Of a stretch of DNA of 64,000 nucleotides, positions 53,967 through 64,000 are shown one piece after another. The position numbers and the translations under genes were made by a program. The stretch is from Curvularia sp. ZM96 (taxonomy: Eukaryota > Ascomycota > Dothideomycetes > Pleosporales > Pleosporaceae). Every line of letters starts with the position of its first letter. Position 1 is the first letter of the stretch. The stretch lies in assembly GCA_022457065.1 (NCBI GenBank), contig JAJGBQ010000007.1:372001-436000 (forward strand), in the 5' to 3' direction. Under the pieces are notes generated by a model. It ran no database searches, had not been told where the DNA came from, and saw only the letters and a list, made by a program, of their open reading frames with translations.

Positions 53967-55727
53967 ATGGCTTCAGACGACGAATCCCATTCGCGGTCCA
54001 AGAGGCCAGCGCCAATGACGAGGCAGTCGTCGTCGCAGTCGCACATTTCGCAGTCGCCGTCCGAGGGGGGCCACCAGCGGGCCACGCACCACAAAGCCCA
54101 GCGGCATCACGTCGTGGGCACGCGCGTGCAGAGGAATACATCGTTTGGAAAGAACCTCAACAAGCTCACCAAGGCTGAGAAGCAGGCGCACCAGGGCGCA
54201 GAGCATGGCGGGCGAAACCACCGTCGCTCGCAGTCTGGCAACTCGGTGTCGGCCCCCAGCAGCCCCCACGCGCGTCCGGGGTTCAAGCGTCATGCATCAT
54301 CCGGTGCTATTGTAAGAGCAAACCAGGCACAGGTGCAGGCAAATCTGCGTAGAAATCATTCGAGCGGCCATCTGCCACCCCGGCAAGGGCACGGGAAACA
54401 CGCAGTCAAGCTCAAGGGCGACCATGCAGCATCGAGGCGCGCTCTTGCGACACCCAACCGATCTCGCCAATCATCGCCCGATCCAGGTGCCGGAGTTCAT
54501 TTCGACCTCGCCGACGAAGAGGACGAGGAAGGTGACGAAGCTGGGTGGACAGAAGAGAGTGCATCCCAGTCACCGACGACGACTCGATCGAACACACGCT
54601 CCAACTCGGTCATACTCGATGCACAACACCGGGCGGCTGAGATCAACATGGAGAGGAACCGGGGACAACCATCACAGCAAGTAGGCACCAGTCGAGAACC
54701 ATCCACCCAAGCGGCTCAGACACTTAGCGACCGCACGCGCAGCAGCACGCAACTCAACGGAGGGAGTTCTTACCAGCACTCAAGACCCCCGGATGCTGAC
54801 ATGATTACGTCGCGGCTGCTGCAGCGCAGTGCCTCGCATCACGTCCCTCCCAAGACAACATCGGTGGCGGCGACTGTGGTATCGTCGTCAGACCGACACA
54901 ACCTCCTTAACCACACGGCTGGATCGGTAGGATCGACGCTGGTCGACACGTCTGGCCGCGACCTAGTATCTCGGTTCATGGACGGTGATGGGTCGGCGGG
55001 AACACCGCACGACGGTGCCTATATGGCGGGGCATGGTGATAAAGACTCTGACGAAGGAGGTGGCCTCGACAAGAGCAAGAGGAACAAATCCATGCCAAGC
55101 TTCAGAGGTGGTGCAGACACTCCCTCGAAGACGCCGCAGCGATCAGGGACGACGACACCGACGAACCTCCCGCCGTCGCGAACCCAGCAGAAGCTCATGT
55201 TGCAACGGGCCTCGTCGAATGTAGAGCCACAGAAGCTGGTTCCCGTGACTCTGCCACGCACAGGCGGGCCGACTTACCTCCAAACGAGTATCCAGTACAA
55301 TGCCAACGGCGAGGGGCGACTGGACCCGCGGCTGCTGCAGCAGTTCAACCACGTTGCGGTCGAGTACAATGTGGTGCGAAGATACCGCAACCCACTAGCC
55401 GACGCGCTTGGACGCATCTCGCAGATGCCCGGGGTGACGGTCAAGAGGCAAATGGGCAAGTTGCAGAAGGCGAATGGAGGCGGGACGGGAACAAACAGCC
55501 TCAGTACAAGTTTCAACGACGGGGCTGCTGAAACGGAAGGAGGAGGCAGCGGGCGAAGATCACGAGTCAGTTTTGAGAAGGGAGTGGTGAGTAGTAGTCG
55601 GGCAGAGGCAGAGGCAGAGTTTGAGGGGCGCCAAAGCTTCGAGAGCGAGCACGCACGCAGTCGAAACGAGGCCGAGGAGATGTGTCGACGGTTGTGGGAA
55701 AGTGCCGAAGTGGTGGAGGCGGACTGA
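53967..55727 (+). CDS. TORC1 subunit Tco89-like protein, 586 aa
   Basis: The frame starts at ATG 53967 (GAGCATGG), with no ATG further upstream in the open frame. Most of the protein is disordered, Ser/Arg/His/Gln-rich. Conserved islands are KNLNKLTKAEKQAHQ (about residues 65-80) and the acidic DLADEEDEEGDEAGW (about 180). RTQQKLMLQRASS (about 410-425) follows, then FNHVAVEYNVVRRYRNPLADALGRI (about 460-490). This order, with the QQKLMLQRASS and YNVVRRYRNPLADALGR blocks, is what I recall for fungal TCO89-domain proteins (PF10452), non-essential TORC1 subunits that act at the vacuole in nutrient signalling. The assignment is from motif memory, not a search. An additional 5' exon is possible. 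Confidence 0.65.
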   Translation: MASDDESHSRSKRPAPMTRQSSSQSHISQSPSEGGHQRATHHKAQRHHVVGTRVQRNTSFGKNLNKLTKAEKQAHQGAEHGGRNHRRSQSGNSVSAPSSPHARPGFKRHASSGAIVRANQAQVQANLRRNHSSGHLPPRQGHGKHAVKLKGDHAASRRALATPNRSRQSSPDPGAGVHFDLADEEDEEGDEAGWTEESASQSPTTTRSNTRSNSVILDAQHRAAEINMERNRGQPSQQVGTSREPSTQAAQTLSDRTRSSTQLNGGSSYQHSRPPDADMITSRLLQRSASHHVPPKTTSVAATVVSSSDRHNLLNHTAGSVGSTLVDTSGRDLVSRFMDGDGSAGTPHDGAYMAGHGDKDSDEGGGLDKSKRNKSMPSFRGGADTPSKTPQRSGTTTPTNLPPSRTQQKLMLQRASSNVEPQKLVPVTLPRTGGPTYLQTSIQYNANGEGRLDPRLLQQFNHVAVEYNVVRRYRNPLADALGRISQMPGVTVKRQMGKLQKANGGGTGTNSLSTSFNDGAAETEGGGSGRRSRVSFEKGVVSSSRAEAEAEFEGRQSFESEHARSRNEAEEMCRRLWESAEVVEAD

Positions 55728-57521
55728 AGGTTAAAGTTGTGTGCCGATCACACTCGAGACCGAGAGACAAGCTTCGTCGAGCGCCAAAGGGGACGATGTT
55801 TGCAACTATCGTGAGAAGTCGGCAGGGGCCTTTTGTTTGAACAGGTGCGTGCGCCCGCTTTTCCCTGACTTGGACCATGTTTGCTCGGAGGGGACCCTGT
55901 GTTAGTCTCTGGATGTTATGGGCGGGAAGTTGCTTTGTGTTGGCGACTCAATGCAGGGTGGTCTTTTTTATTGTTTTCACTAGGGGCGATCTAGGGGTGG
56001 ATGGATTGATTCAGAGGTCGCGCTTGGAGTCCCAGGCTAACACGCGAGGTCACGATATAGGCTACGGTTTCTTCAGAGCGCACACTGCATTGCTAGATTT
56101 TTGGCAACGAGGGGGATACAGGATTAGTCAGTGGAAGGCGTGTGTAAGATGACTCTGCGGGGGTAGAGGATTTTGCGTTGCGATGACTACTTTGCGCCTT
56201 CTTCTGCACAGGGCCGCAGCCAAGGACACCGGACTTGGCCACATGACTGTAGAAACTAAGGGAGCACGAGCTTGATTTGCAATGGGCAGCCGATAGCTCG
56301 CAGCGGAGGCTGAAGAGGAGCAATGAAACCAGAGGGTACTAATGGCAGGGGTCGGCGCAAACCAGCCAATCCGAGCACGTTCGCTTGGGTGAGGTGTAAT
56401 GGTAATTTTATTCTTCGACTTGCTGGCTTTTGCCTGGCTGCTTGCCTGTGAGTGTGTGCCAAGGAGTCACGATGATGCGCACCTGGAGGAGAGGCCAGAC
56501 GGGAGAGGCCGGGGCGGCTACTGCACCTACGGCGCACCGAGTCACCACGGCGACCGTCGCCACTGGCCGGCGTGGTGTTGTTGGGCAGACGGGCGGGCAA
56601 AGTCTTTACAGAAATTTTCGTTTCTTTTCGCTCACTCGCTCCCTCTCGCAGTACCAAGGCTGACAGTGACAGCAAAAGTGGGTGTTGGCCTCGCCACACG
56701 AGGGCCTTGGAGGGCTGATGGCGTGCCACGACGGCGACCAGGACAGCAACCAAGGCCTGGCGCTGGGGTGCGGTGTAGCGCATCTCGTTGCTGGCAAGCC
56801 GCCGCCCCCGCCGCTGGTCGACAAATCATTCAGGCGACGATTCGCTGGACGAGTCTGTGCGGCGCGCTTTTCTCCTCAGGCCCGGCGTGGAACGGATGGG
56901 GTCAGACAGCGTTTGTCATCTCAGACAGGCGTGAAACGATGGGCAGGGCGCAGTTGAGACACGCCCATGGACGAGGGCAGCGCCAGGCGGCGCAGGGCAG
57001 CGTGCGAGGCCCAGGTTGCCCTGGCGGTGCTGGAGCGCAGCGTGAGGTCATGGTGAGGGCGCTGCCATGGCCGTCGTGGCAGCGCCTTGCAGGCGTAGTC
57101 GCGCGCTAGCCCGAAGCGGTAAATTAGTCAGGTACAGCCGTGCTGCCGTTGGTGTGCAGCTGCCGAAATTGCTCCAGGAACAGGGAAATTGCGACCACCC
57201 ACGGCAGGAGCGCCCTCCCCAGCCGATCCACCTGCGCCCGTTGTTTCTCCCCCAAACGTCCCACCCATGCTGGACCCTCGTCGACACCACATCCTCGCTC
57301 CTTCTCTTAAACCGCCGCCCGCCCCTCGCCCTACCACGCTCCTTAGCTAGCTCTCACCACTTGCTGACGCATTCCAACATTCACTCTCTGTCTATCTACC
57401 AACGCCGCTCCTTTGCGCCCCGTCTACACACCACACGTCTGATTTGACATCACTCACTGCCTTGCGCGCCTTCGCTACTCGTCGCAACCAACCACACACA
57501 AAGCCCAAAATTCCATTCACC
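55728..57521. other. GC-rich intergenic region upstream of the GPI-protein gene
   Basis: About 1.8 kb. Overlapping frames on both strands at 56250-57110 (176 and 236 codons) arise from high GC and have no motifs. The last 250 bp (57250-57520) are C/T-rich, a promoter and leader signature. No gene is supported. Confidence 0.4.
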
Positions 57522-57914
57522 ATGCGCTCTTTCACCGTCGCTCTCTGCGCTCTTGCCGCATCCGCTGCCGCCCAGTCGGCGCCCCAAGACACCATCAGCT
57601 ACGATGCCACCGTCTACATCACCTCGACCATCACGCGCATCAACACCATCACGGCCAGCTCCTCGCCCACCGGCGCGCCCGTGAACTCGACCTCTACCAT
57701 TGTCGCCAGCCACCCCACCATGGCTCCCTCGTACAACGCTGGCAACGGTACCGCCGTCGCGCCCACTGCCTCTCCTTCAGCCCCCACCGGCACCGCCCCC
57801 ACCGGCACTGCCCCAGGCGCTTCCCAGGTGCCCTTCCCCGGCGCCGCCTCTTCTCTCTCCGCCAATGCCTACCTTGCGCTCGTCGCCGCCGGCCTTGGCT
57901 ACCTCGTCCTGTGA
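57522..57914 (+). CDS. Small GPI-anchored cell-surface protein, 130 aa
   Basis: The ATG at 57522 (CACCATGC) opens a clear signal peptide (MRSFTVALCALAASAAAQ, cleavage near residue 18). The mature part is Ser/Thr/Ala/Pro-rich with N-glycosylation sites (NST, NGT) and a short Pro/Thr repeat (PTGTAPTGTAPGA). The C-terminus has small residues (GAASSLSAN) followed by a hydrophobic tail (AYLALVAAGLGYLVL). This is a textbook GPI-attachment signal. The protein should be a mannosylated cell-wall or plasma-membrane protein. Codon choice is strongly C-ending, suggesting high expression. No enzymatic domain is present. Confidence 0.82.
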   Translation: MRSFTVALCALAASAAAQSAPQDTISYDATVYITSTITRINTITASSSPTGAPVNSTSTIVASHPTMAPSYNAGNGTAVAPTASPSAPTGTAPTGTAPGASQVPFPGAASSLSANAYLALVAAGLGYLVL

Positions 57915-59304
57915 GCCGACACGCTGCTCTGAGCCAATCCCTCCTCCAATCCGAAGCCACTTCTCTCTGCTGCTTCTTTTGCATCATCGACTGATGCTCT
58001 CTCGCGTCTTTGATTCAAACCCACCTCTTCCATCTACACCGCGAAGCGACACCTTTTTGGCCTAGGCCCCCCACCCGCTCAAAGCTTTGTTGTTTTTCTC
58101 ACGTTTTTGATAACGACCCCCCCAATATCCTGTCATGTCTTTGTTATTTATATATCCCGATTCTTCTTCTTGTTCTGATTCCTGTTCCTCGCCGTATAGC
58201 GATGCCTTGTTACTATCTTCTTTGCCTGGTGAACGACCTAGCGTCGTCTTACCGAACACTCTATTCTTTTTTTTGTTACGTTTTGTTTCGTTTGGAAACC
58301 TGTCAAATTCTGACAGTTTTTCATGCGCCTATTGATTCAACTACGTTCAAACTTTGGAGAATCCTCTTTTTTTTCCCCAAATTCATATACCCAATCAACC
58401 TCTCCCCCCGACTTCTGTCTTGTATAATCCCCCATTTTCTTTTATTGTTCACACCGAATTGTCTGCGACGATTGATATGACGAGTTTGAGAAAAAAAGAA
58501 AGAGATGTGGGATTTGCAATACCGACTCGGTGGCTGGCTAATGTGTAAAAAACAATTTGGAGAAGCTTGTTTTCTTCCATAACCACTTTCGTTTATATAC
58601 CACACTTGTTTTCGTTGGTTCACCACCATAACTTCTTTTTTTATTTTTATTCTTAACGTTTTTACATTTGTTTTCTTGATGAACCTCAGGTGGTGTTTAC
58701 CTTGTCACTCTTTTTGTTGTTTTGGTTTTTGCGCGGTTTGCCATGACGCTACTATACCCCCCCTTTTCCTCATCTTTTTCTTCTTTTCCTCGGAGGAGTT
58801 TGGTCGATCTGCGCAAGTGGATTCCGATGCTTGCCGGTTAGCGAGATGAATGCGCAGTCACGTGAGGCTTCTCAATGAGGAGCAGCATTGCCCGGGGCAA
58901 TTACTCACTTGGTCTTCTGACATTCCTTATCTATCCTACAGCAACAGACTCTTCTTTTCTATGGAAAAGAGAGAAGTAGGGGAAAAGACTTCTTTCACGG
59001 AGGAGCTGGAGTTTGGAGATTTATACCCCCCCTTGTTTTGATCTTTTTTGCTGTTTGTTCCGAGGCTTTTTGATGTGTCGGAAGGAAGGAGGGAATTCTG
59101 GATTGGAGGAATTATTTTTTGATATCAAGTAGCAAGAGAATATACGCAGGATTTCTTGTGGGAACATGTGTATGATTGGTTCAAGTGTCTCTCTCCCTCT
59201 CCTCATCGTCAGCGTAAAGTGCTGTTTGATAAATCGTGACTTTTTCTTATTCATACTGACGTTTTTCCATTATTGAGCCATTTCCTCTCTTTCTCGTCAA
59301 ACTA
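57915..59304. other. Pyrimidine-rich 3' region, no gene seen
   Basis: About 1.4 kb that begins with the 3' UTR of the GPI-protein gene and continues with C/T- and T-rich runs (58080-58800). The flanking carboxylesterase gene ends at 59305 on the other strand, so the two genes converge here. Short frames have no motifs. Confidence 0.45.
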
Positions 59305-61106
59305 CTACTTCTCCAACCTCCCCGCCCTCTCCTCACTCCTCCACCACTCACACTGCACTCTCCTCACCCCATCCCCCTCAACCCTACTATTCCCAAACGC
59401 CTCAATCCTCATCTGCAAACCCGGCATCCCCTCTTGCTCCTTATACCTCGGCCAAACCGGCACACCCTCTCTCCTCCCTTTATTCGGATCCCCCAACGCC
59501 ACAAAATCCGAAAAATACGCGTGTAGCAAATTCTTGCCTACCTCGGGATACTGGACCCCGCCTGCACCCGCGGGCTCAGCCCAGGTATACTTTGTATCCG
59601 CCGTGTGGGGGATCCCCTTCCAAGCTGGAAACGTGTTGTTGACGGCAAACACGGCTTTGTACACGGGTGCATCGACTAGAGACATGCGGAGTGCGGTTTC
59701 CTGGCCCGGGCAGACGTACATGTAATCGGTAAGTGCGGCGGAGAGACGGTTGTATTGGGTCGAGTTGGGGCTGAATGCATAAGGGCCGCTGTTGGTGGGG
59801 TCGACAGAGGGGTCTGGATACAGGGATTCGAGGTCGGATAGATCAGTGGGGGTGAGGCCTGGAATCAGGTTTTTCAAGAAAGAAAGGTAACCTGTGTTTG
59901 TGGTGATGTTGCCGGAAGAGTAGTATTTTGCTTCGTCGACGACGTTGGTGGTGATGGTGGGGATGCGGTAGAAGAGGCTCTTTTGGCCGGCGGTAGAGCC
60001 AGCGAGTTCGAGAAGGGGCCCGCCGCGCGTGGGTTGGAAAGGCCATGTGATGGGGTATTCGGAGGCGCGCCAGATGAGGGCGCTGGCCGTCTCGATGGCG
60101 GAAATAGGGACCGAACGCAGGCAGTTGATGATGGCCGTGTCGCTGCTGTTGGCGACCGAGGCGCAGCCCGTGAGGTCCAGGTACCGCGAGAATTGCTGTT
60201 GGTAGAGTGGGTACGAGGCATCGGGGAAGGAACGAGCAGTTACGCTGCCGGACTGAAGGATTGCCTGGGAAAACAACGGGGAAGGGCCTGAGGTCGAGTT
60301 GTAGTTGTGGAAGAGATGGATAGCGGCTGAATGTGCACCAGCAGAGCGGCCGCCCATAGTCACGCGCGATGCGTCACCGCCAAATTCCGAAATGTACTTT
60401 TGTACAAATTCCAAGAGGAGCTGCTGGTCGCGGAGCCCTAGGTTGAGCAGACCCAGACGCTCAAAGACGGGTGAGGGGAGGAAGCCCAGGGAGTTCAACT
60501 ATTCCACATGTTAGACCAGCGTACGATACTCTCCATACACGAACTTGGTTACTCACTCTGTAGTTGAAACTAACAACAATCAGCCTCTCTCTCGAGTTGG
60601 CCACAAACGACGGCCCATCAAAACTCCTCGCACTGCCCGCAACAAAACCGCCCTAAATCATGCCATGTCAGCCAAATCTCCCATCTACACACATCCCCCA
60701 CTCGCAAACTCACCCCATGGATCCAAACCAGCACAGGCAGCTTTTCATCTGCTGATACATTCTGCGGCCGAAAAACATTCATGTTCAGGCACGCCTCATT
60801 GACATCGTACGAGATATCCAGCGGATCCTGATGACACGAAAAGCCATATTGCGTCGCATTTTTCGTGCCCTGGAAAGGTTCTGGCGGACCAACAGGCGCG
60901 AAGCGTGCTTCGCCTACAGGCTGCGAGACGTAGTCGATTCCGAGCCAGGCATCGACGGGTTTGGGAAGCGGTTTCTTCGTCAGTGTCTGGGATATGGTGG
61001 TGCCGACGAAGCTGCCATAGCCGGGGAGTGTCACTGAAGAGGCGCCCTGGGTACCGGCTAGACTGCTCAGCCAAACGAGCGTGGCCAAGGTGCGTTGGAC
61101 CGCCAT
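59305..61106 (-). CDS. Secreted type-B carboxylesterase/lipase, 560 aa
   Basis: Exons 61106-60714, 60652-60557 and 60498-59305 join in phase; both donors are GTGAGT and the acceptors TTTAG and AATAG. The ATG at 61106 (CGCCATGG) opens a signal peptide (RTLATLVWLSSLAGTQGAS). The fold is alpha/beta-hydrolase of the carboxylesterase type-B family, with EACLNMNVFRP and LPVLVWIHGGGFVAGS, the oxyanion-hole segment created by splicing. LIVVSFNYRLNSLGF also spans a splice. The nucleophile elbow is GGRSAGAHSA with Ser215, Arg standing where the family usually has Glu (GESAG). WKGIPHTADTKYTW is a likely site of the catalytic His. Several N-glycosylation sites fit secretion. The substrate is not predictable. 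Confidence 0.9.
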
Positions 61107-61768
61107 GGCGCCGACGTAGTGTAATTGGCAAAAGAACAGCTTGACGTTGGTCCTTCAAAGCACGAACATTGCAACTATCTCATGTATGTATTAAAGAACT
61201 GGCTGGTAGTCAAAATACAAACTCCGAAGTCGGGCCATGCTACGATCCACTTAGTATACATGCATTCCCCACAGCTGCTCAACTGCCAAGAGATGCAGTC
61301 CCATATGCCTTGGGACCTGCTCTATTCGGCCCTCCCGATAAATATGTGGTTAGGACCGCCGACTTGTTATCACCGACGGGACGTGCTGTCGGTACTTGAT
61401 TAGGACCCGACGGAACGCCGTTGGAAAATGTGGAGTAAAGCCAGGGCAAGTGTCGCGAGAGCCGGCCTCCGATTCGGGTAATCACCTCTCCCGGAAGCTG
61501 GGCTGCGTTTTGCCGATCCCTCGTACCTGAATCTCTCGTAAGTTCCCATCGCCATCTTGAAAATTCGTGGCATGGACCGCTTCGCTGACGCTGACACTCC
61601 GTCACCAGCATGGAGTTAGTCAGATTCCTCGTACAAGTACATGTCCCGTGTCCCGGGCTCGTTCCAGTATTGCCGTCTTCGTATCTCGAATTACGACAAT
61701 GAATTCGATGTGAACCCAGCTAATCCGTCGTCGCTTTTGGTGCTTGATCAACTCGTAAGATCCGGAGA
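61107..61768. other. Intergenic, no gene seen
   Basis: About 660 bp between the carboxylesterase start and the ataxin-10 homologue stop, both on the minus strand. It should hold the esterase promoter and the 3' UTR of the ataxin-10 gene. No coding frame is supported. Confidence 0.4.
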
Positions 61769-63980
61769 TCAACCTTGCGAATTCCCGCCATCAAACCCCT
61801 TGTCCAGTTTCTTCAACGCTTCTTCAACCTCTACAGCCCTTTCCTCTCCACCCCTTAGACCTTGCACACGGGGCAAGTCACGCATGACCTGCTGTACCAG
61901 GTCCTCAAGCGCTTTTGGATCCCTCATGCTCCCAAGCGTAGCAGCATCGAGTTTTCCTTTACCCTTGCTTCCTGTATCTGAGCGAGACGTCAGTGGCTGC
62001 TGGGGCTGGGGTTGGGGCTGGCGTTTTCGCAACATGACCTGCCCTTGTTTGTCCATGTAGGTTTCGTACCCTTGTTGATCGAGCACTTCGTCAGGCACGC
62101 GAACATTGACGGGCGATTTGCTGCTGCTTTCCCCTGCTGTCGCGGGATTGCTCTTTGCAGATGATGCATTCGCAGTGGCCTTGGCTTTGTTGAGTGCGTC
62201 CTGGCTATATCGCTCGAGGGCATGGATACGGTCCTGATTCTCTTTGTTGCCTTCCATCAGGAAACGGAGGCACATGATGGCGTGCTCGCGGATGTAGGGG
62301 TTGTGCTCGTCATATGAGCAACAGTTCAAGACCGCCTCGATGCCACCAAGCGGGCGAATTTGGTCTTGTACATGTTTGTTCTTCCACACCAGGGAGCTGA
62401 GCACGAGGACAGCAAGTTTCTTAAGATTGCGCCATTCAAAGTCAGAAGGCTCATCTGCGGCTTCATCCATGTACGGCCGAGGTGATGGTGACGTTGGTGG
62501 AGGAACGTAAGACTCAGCAGCCCCTGCTGTGGTATCGTATGGTCGCTCGACTGCGACCGGCTGTGGTTGTGACTGCTGCTGCTGAGCAGTATCCGTCTCA
62601 GCTGGTGCAGGAGCCTGTGGCGCTTGATGGGCATTTCTCAGTGGCGGTGGCGACAGCTGACCCTTGGGAATCGCTGCATCGAGCTCTTTCAGTAGAGTGA
62701 CTAGTTCATGAGAAATCTCCCAGTTGCTCAGCATCCTCTTCCATGTCTCATGTTCGGTAAGAATGGCAAAGAACTCCAGGTACTGATACACGCCTTCGTA
62801 CATACGTTCCATGTCCCAAAGGTTGAGAGGGAAATCTTCAGGCTGCGCATGTCCGGCCCGGATTTGGCCTTGGAGGAAGATGAGCGCACAGGTCTGGGGA
62901 ATGATGTGTCGCCGAAACTCGGTAAGCAAGAAATTGGCCATATGGACGTCGCCCTGGTCAACCTGTGGATGGTTTGCCTTGAGATGGCCTTTGGTGGGCT
63001 GGGTGCGAGCTTGCCTGGCACGGAATATGTTGGTCAGGAGCTTCATGATGACGGCTTGGGCTGGTGATATGATATCCTTCGATCTGCATAGCGTTAGTCG
63101 GGAGCTGCATGTGTTTGCGCTTGACTCACTCAGACTCTCTGAAAGCATGATAGGCAAACGGCAAGAGCTGGTTTGCAAGTATAGCTTCCATGATCTTCAC
63201 CATGAACTTGAAGTAAAGCTCTTCCTCTCGAAGATCCCAAGCAGCAACGAAGATCAGCAGTTCACGTAGCAGATTTCGTCCATTGTCTTGCGCGAGGAGA
63301 AGATGACATCTCACACCATGCATGCTCCTCACGCTACTGAAGACAGTAGGGTCGGAATGGTAGCCAGGCTGTCCTTCTTGTGGCTCGACAATGCCGGCCA
63401 TAATGATCATGGGCAGAACCTCGATTTCGGTAGGACCCAGGATGAGTGGAACGTCTGTGAGCAGCCCTCGGCCTTCATCTCCAGGAATGTCATCGTAATC
63501 ATCATCATTGTCATCGTCATCCTCTGGTGGAGGAGAAGTTGGAGAGGCTACGTCACTGATTAGCCCTGATGGTCGGTCGGGATCTGGCTCCAGACGCTTG
63601 AGCAAGTCTTCCTTGCCATTCTGAAGAATCTCCGCTCCGAAGGACGGCGGGTATGTCACACGGAAATCGATCTCACCTGCCGGGGGAGACCGTTTGATGC
63701 TGGGATCTAGTAACGAGTCATCCATTGCTGGTTTCGGGGACTGTCTCTCTGTGTCCGGGCCTGACGATTGCTGATCTTGGCCAGGTTCGTCTCCCGGTAG
63801 CACTGTAATGGACGAGCGCATTCGGTCAACCTCAACTTGGAGCTGGTTGATGCTCTTGGCTAGGGCTTGCACGCTCTCCTCGTTTTTGGCATGCTGGTCG
63901 ACGACCTTGCGATATGTGCTTGACTGAGTGATTTGATCGCGATACCGAGCGACGACGTCTGCATAGAGCATATTCCATTT
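61769..63980 (-). CDS. Ataxin-10 homologue (Ctr86-like), 5' end outside the window
   Basis: Visible exons 63980-63130 and 63083-61769 join in phase (GTGAGT; branch CTAAC; ATGCAG) and give about 721 residues. An acceptor (CCCTGCAG) at 63981-63982 shows that at least one more 5' exon lies beyond the window. The N-terminal visible part has a coiled coil (VVDQHAKNEESVQALAKS) and an acidic linker (EDDDDNDDDYDD). The helical repeat region includes LRELLIFVAAWDLREEELYF and LLTEFRRHIIPQTCALIF. The C-terminal Atx10 domain (PF09759 type) reads EWRNLKKLAVLVLSSLVWKN, QDQIRPLGGIEAVLNCCSYD and NPYIREHAIMCLRFLMEGN. A Gln/Pro-rich tail follows. Ataxin-10 proteins are armadillo-like scaffolds; yeast Ctr86 is essential but poorly defined. 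Confidence 0.87.
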
Positions 63981-64000
63981 CTGCAGGGGTCAGTAAGAAG

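Noticed and set aside
56256..57109. Overlapping open frames on both strands (176 and 236 codons)
   Set aside because: They mirror each other in GC-rich DNA, lack motifs and start contexts, and are explained by scarcity of AT-rich stop codons.

Overview
The window is nuclear DNA of a filamentous ascomycete (Pezizomycotina). Most genes are split by short GT-AG introns of about 46-90 nt with CTAAC/CTGAC branch sites. Start contexts are eukaryotic, there are no operons or Shine-Dalgarno sites, and gene families are typical of these fungi (peroxisomal acyl-CoA oxidase, FAD L-amino-acid oxidase, GT34, ABC-F, Tco89, ataxin-10, F-box). A pogo/Fot1-type transposon carries the stop-codon pattern of repeat-induced point mutation (RIP). 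A dothideomycete is my best guess, but that is inference. All exon models below were built by hand from splice signals and checked for phase.

Layout. 1-2.8 kb: no gene supported. 2.8-3.8 kb: small unknown gene. 5.4-16.6 kb: the most unusual block, with three genes. The first is a four-exon gene on the minus strand encoding a protein of about 2137 aa with several LamG/concanavalin-like domains. The second is a divergent charged low-complexity protein of 431 aa. The third is a 510-aa protein that fuses a metzincin-like domain, whose zinc motif lacks the catalytic glutamate, to two H-type lectin repeats. 16.65-17.3 kb: old pogo-type transposase relic. 18.2-20 kb: sulfite-oxidase-type molybdoenzyme. 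22.3-24.6 kb: acyl-CoA oxidase. 25.2-27.2 kb: SIS-domain sugar-phosphate isomerase-like protein and a GNAT acetyltransferase. 27.8-29.9 kb: secreted L-amino-acid oxidase. 31.6-32.2 kb: RidA-family protein with a signal peptide. 32.47-34.59 kb: complete but RIP-degraded pogo/Fot1 element with perfect 51-bp terminal inverted repeats. 34.9-38.9 kb: two divergent F-box(-like) genes. 41.5-42.7 kb: GT34 glycosyltransferase. 45.9-48.2 kb: ABC-F ATPase. 48.8-50.8 kb: zinc-binding, Q/H-rich conserved protein. 51.9-53.1 kb: unknown basic protein. 54-55.7 kb: Tco89-like TORC1 subunit. 57.5-57.9 kb: GPI-anchored cell-surface protein. 59.3-61.1 kb: secreted type-B carboxylesterase. 61.8-64 kb: ataxin-10 homologue, cut by the window end.

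The right half (about 41-64 kb) looks like conserved core genome. The left half mixes housekeeping metabolism with accessory or transposon-scarred stretches. The lectin/LamG block at 5.4-16.6 kb is the best candidate for an undescribed system. Its genes lie close together and share carbohydrate-binding folds, but a common function is inference.
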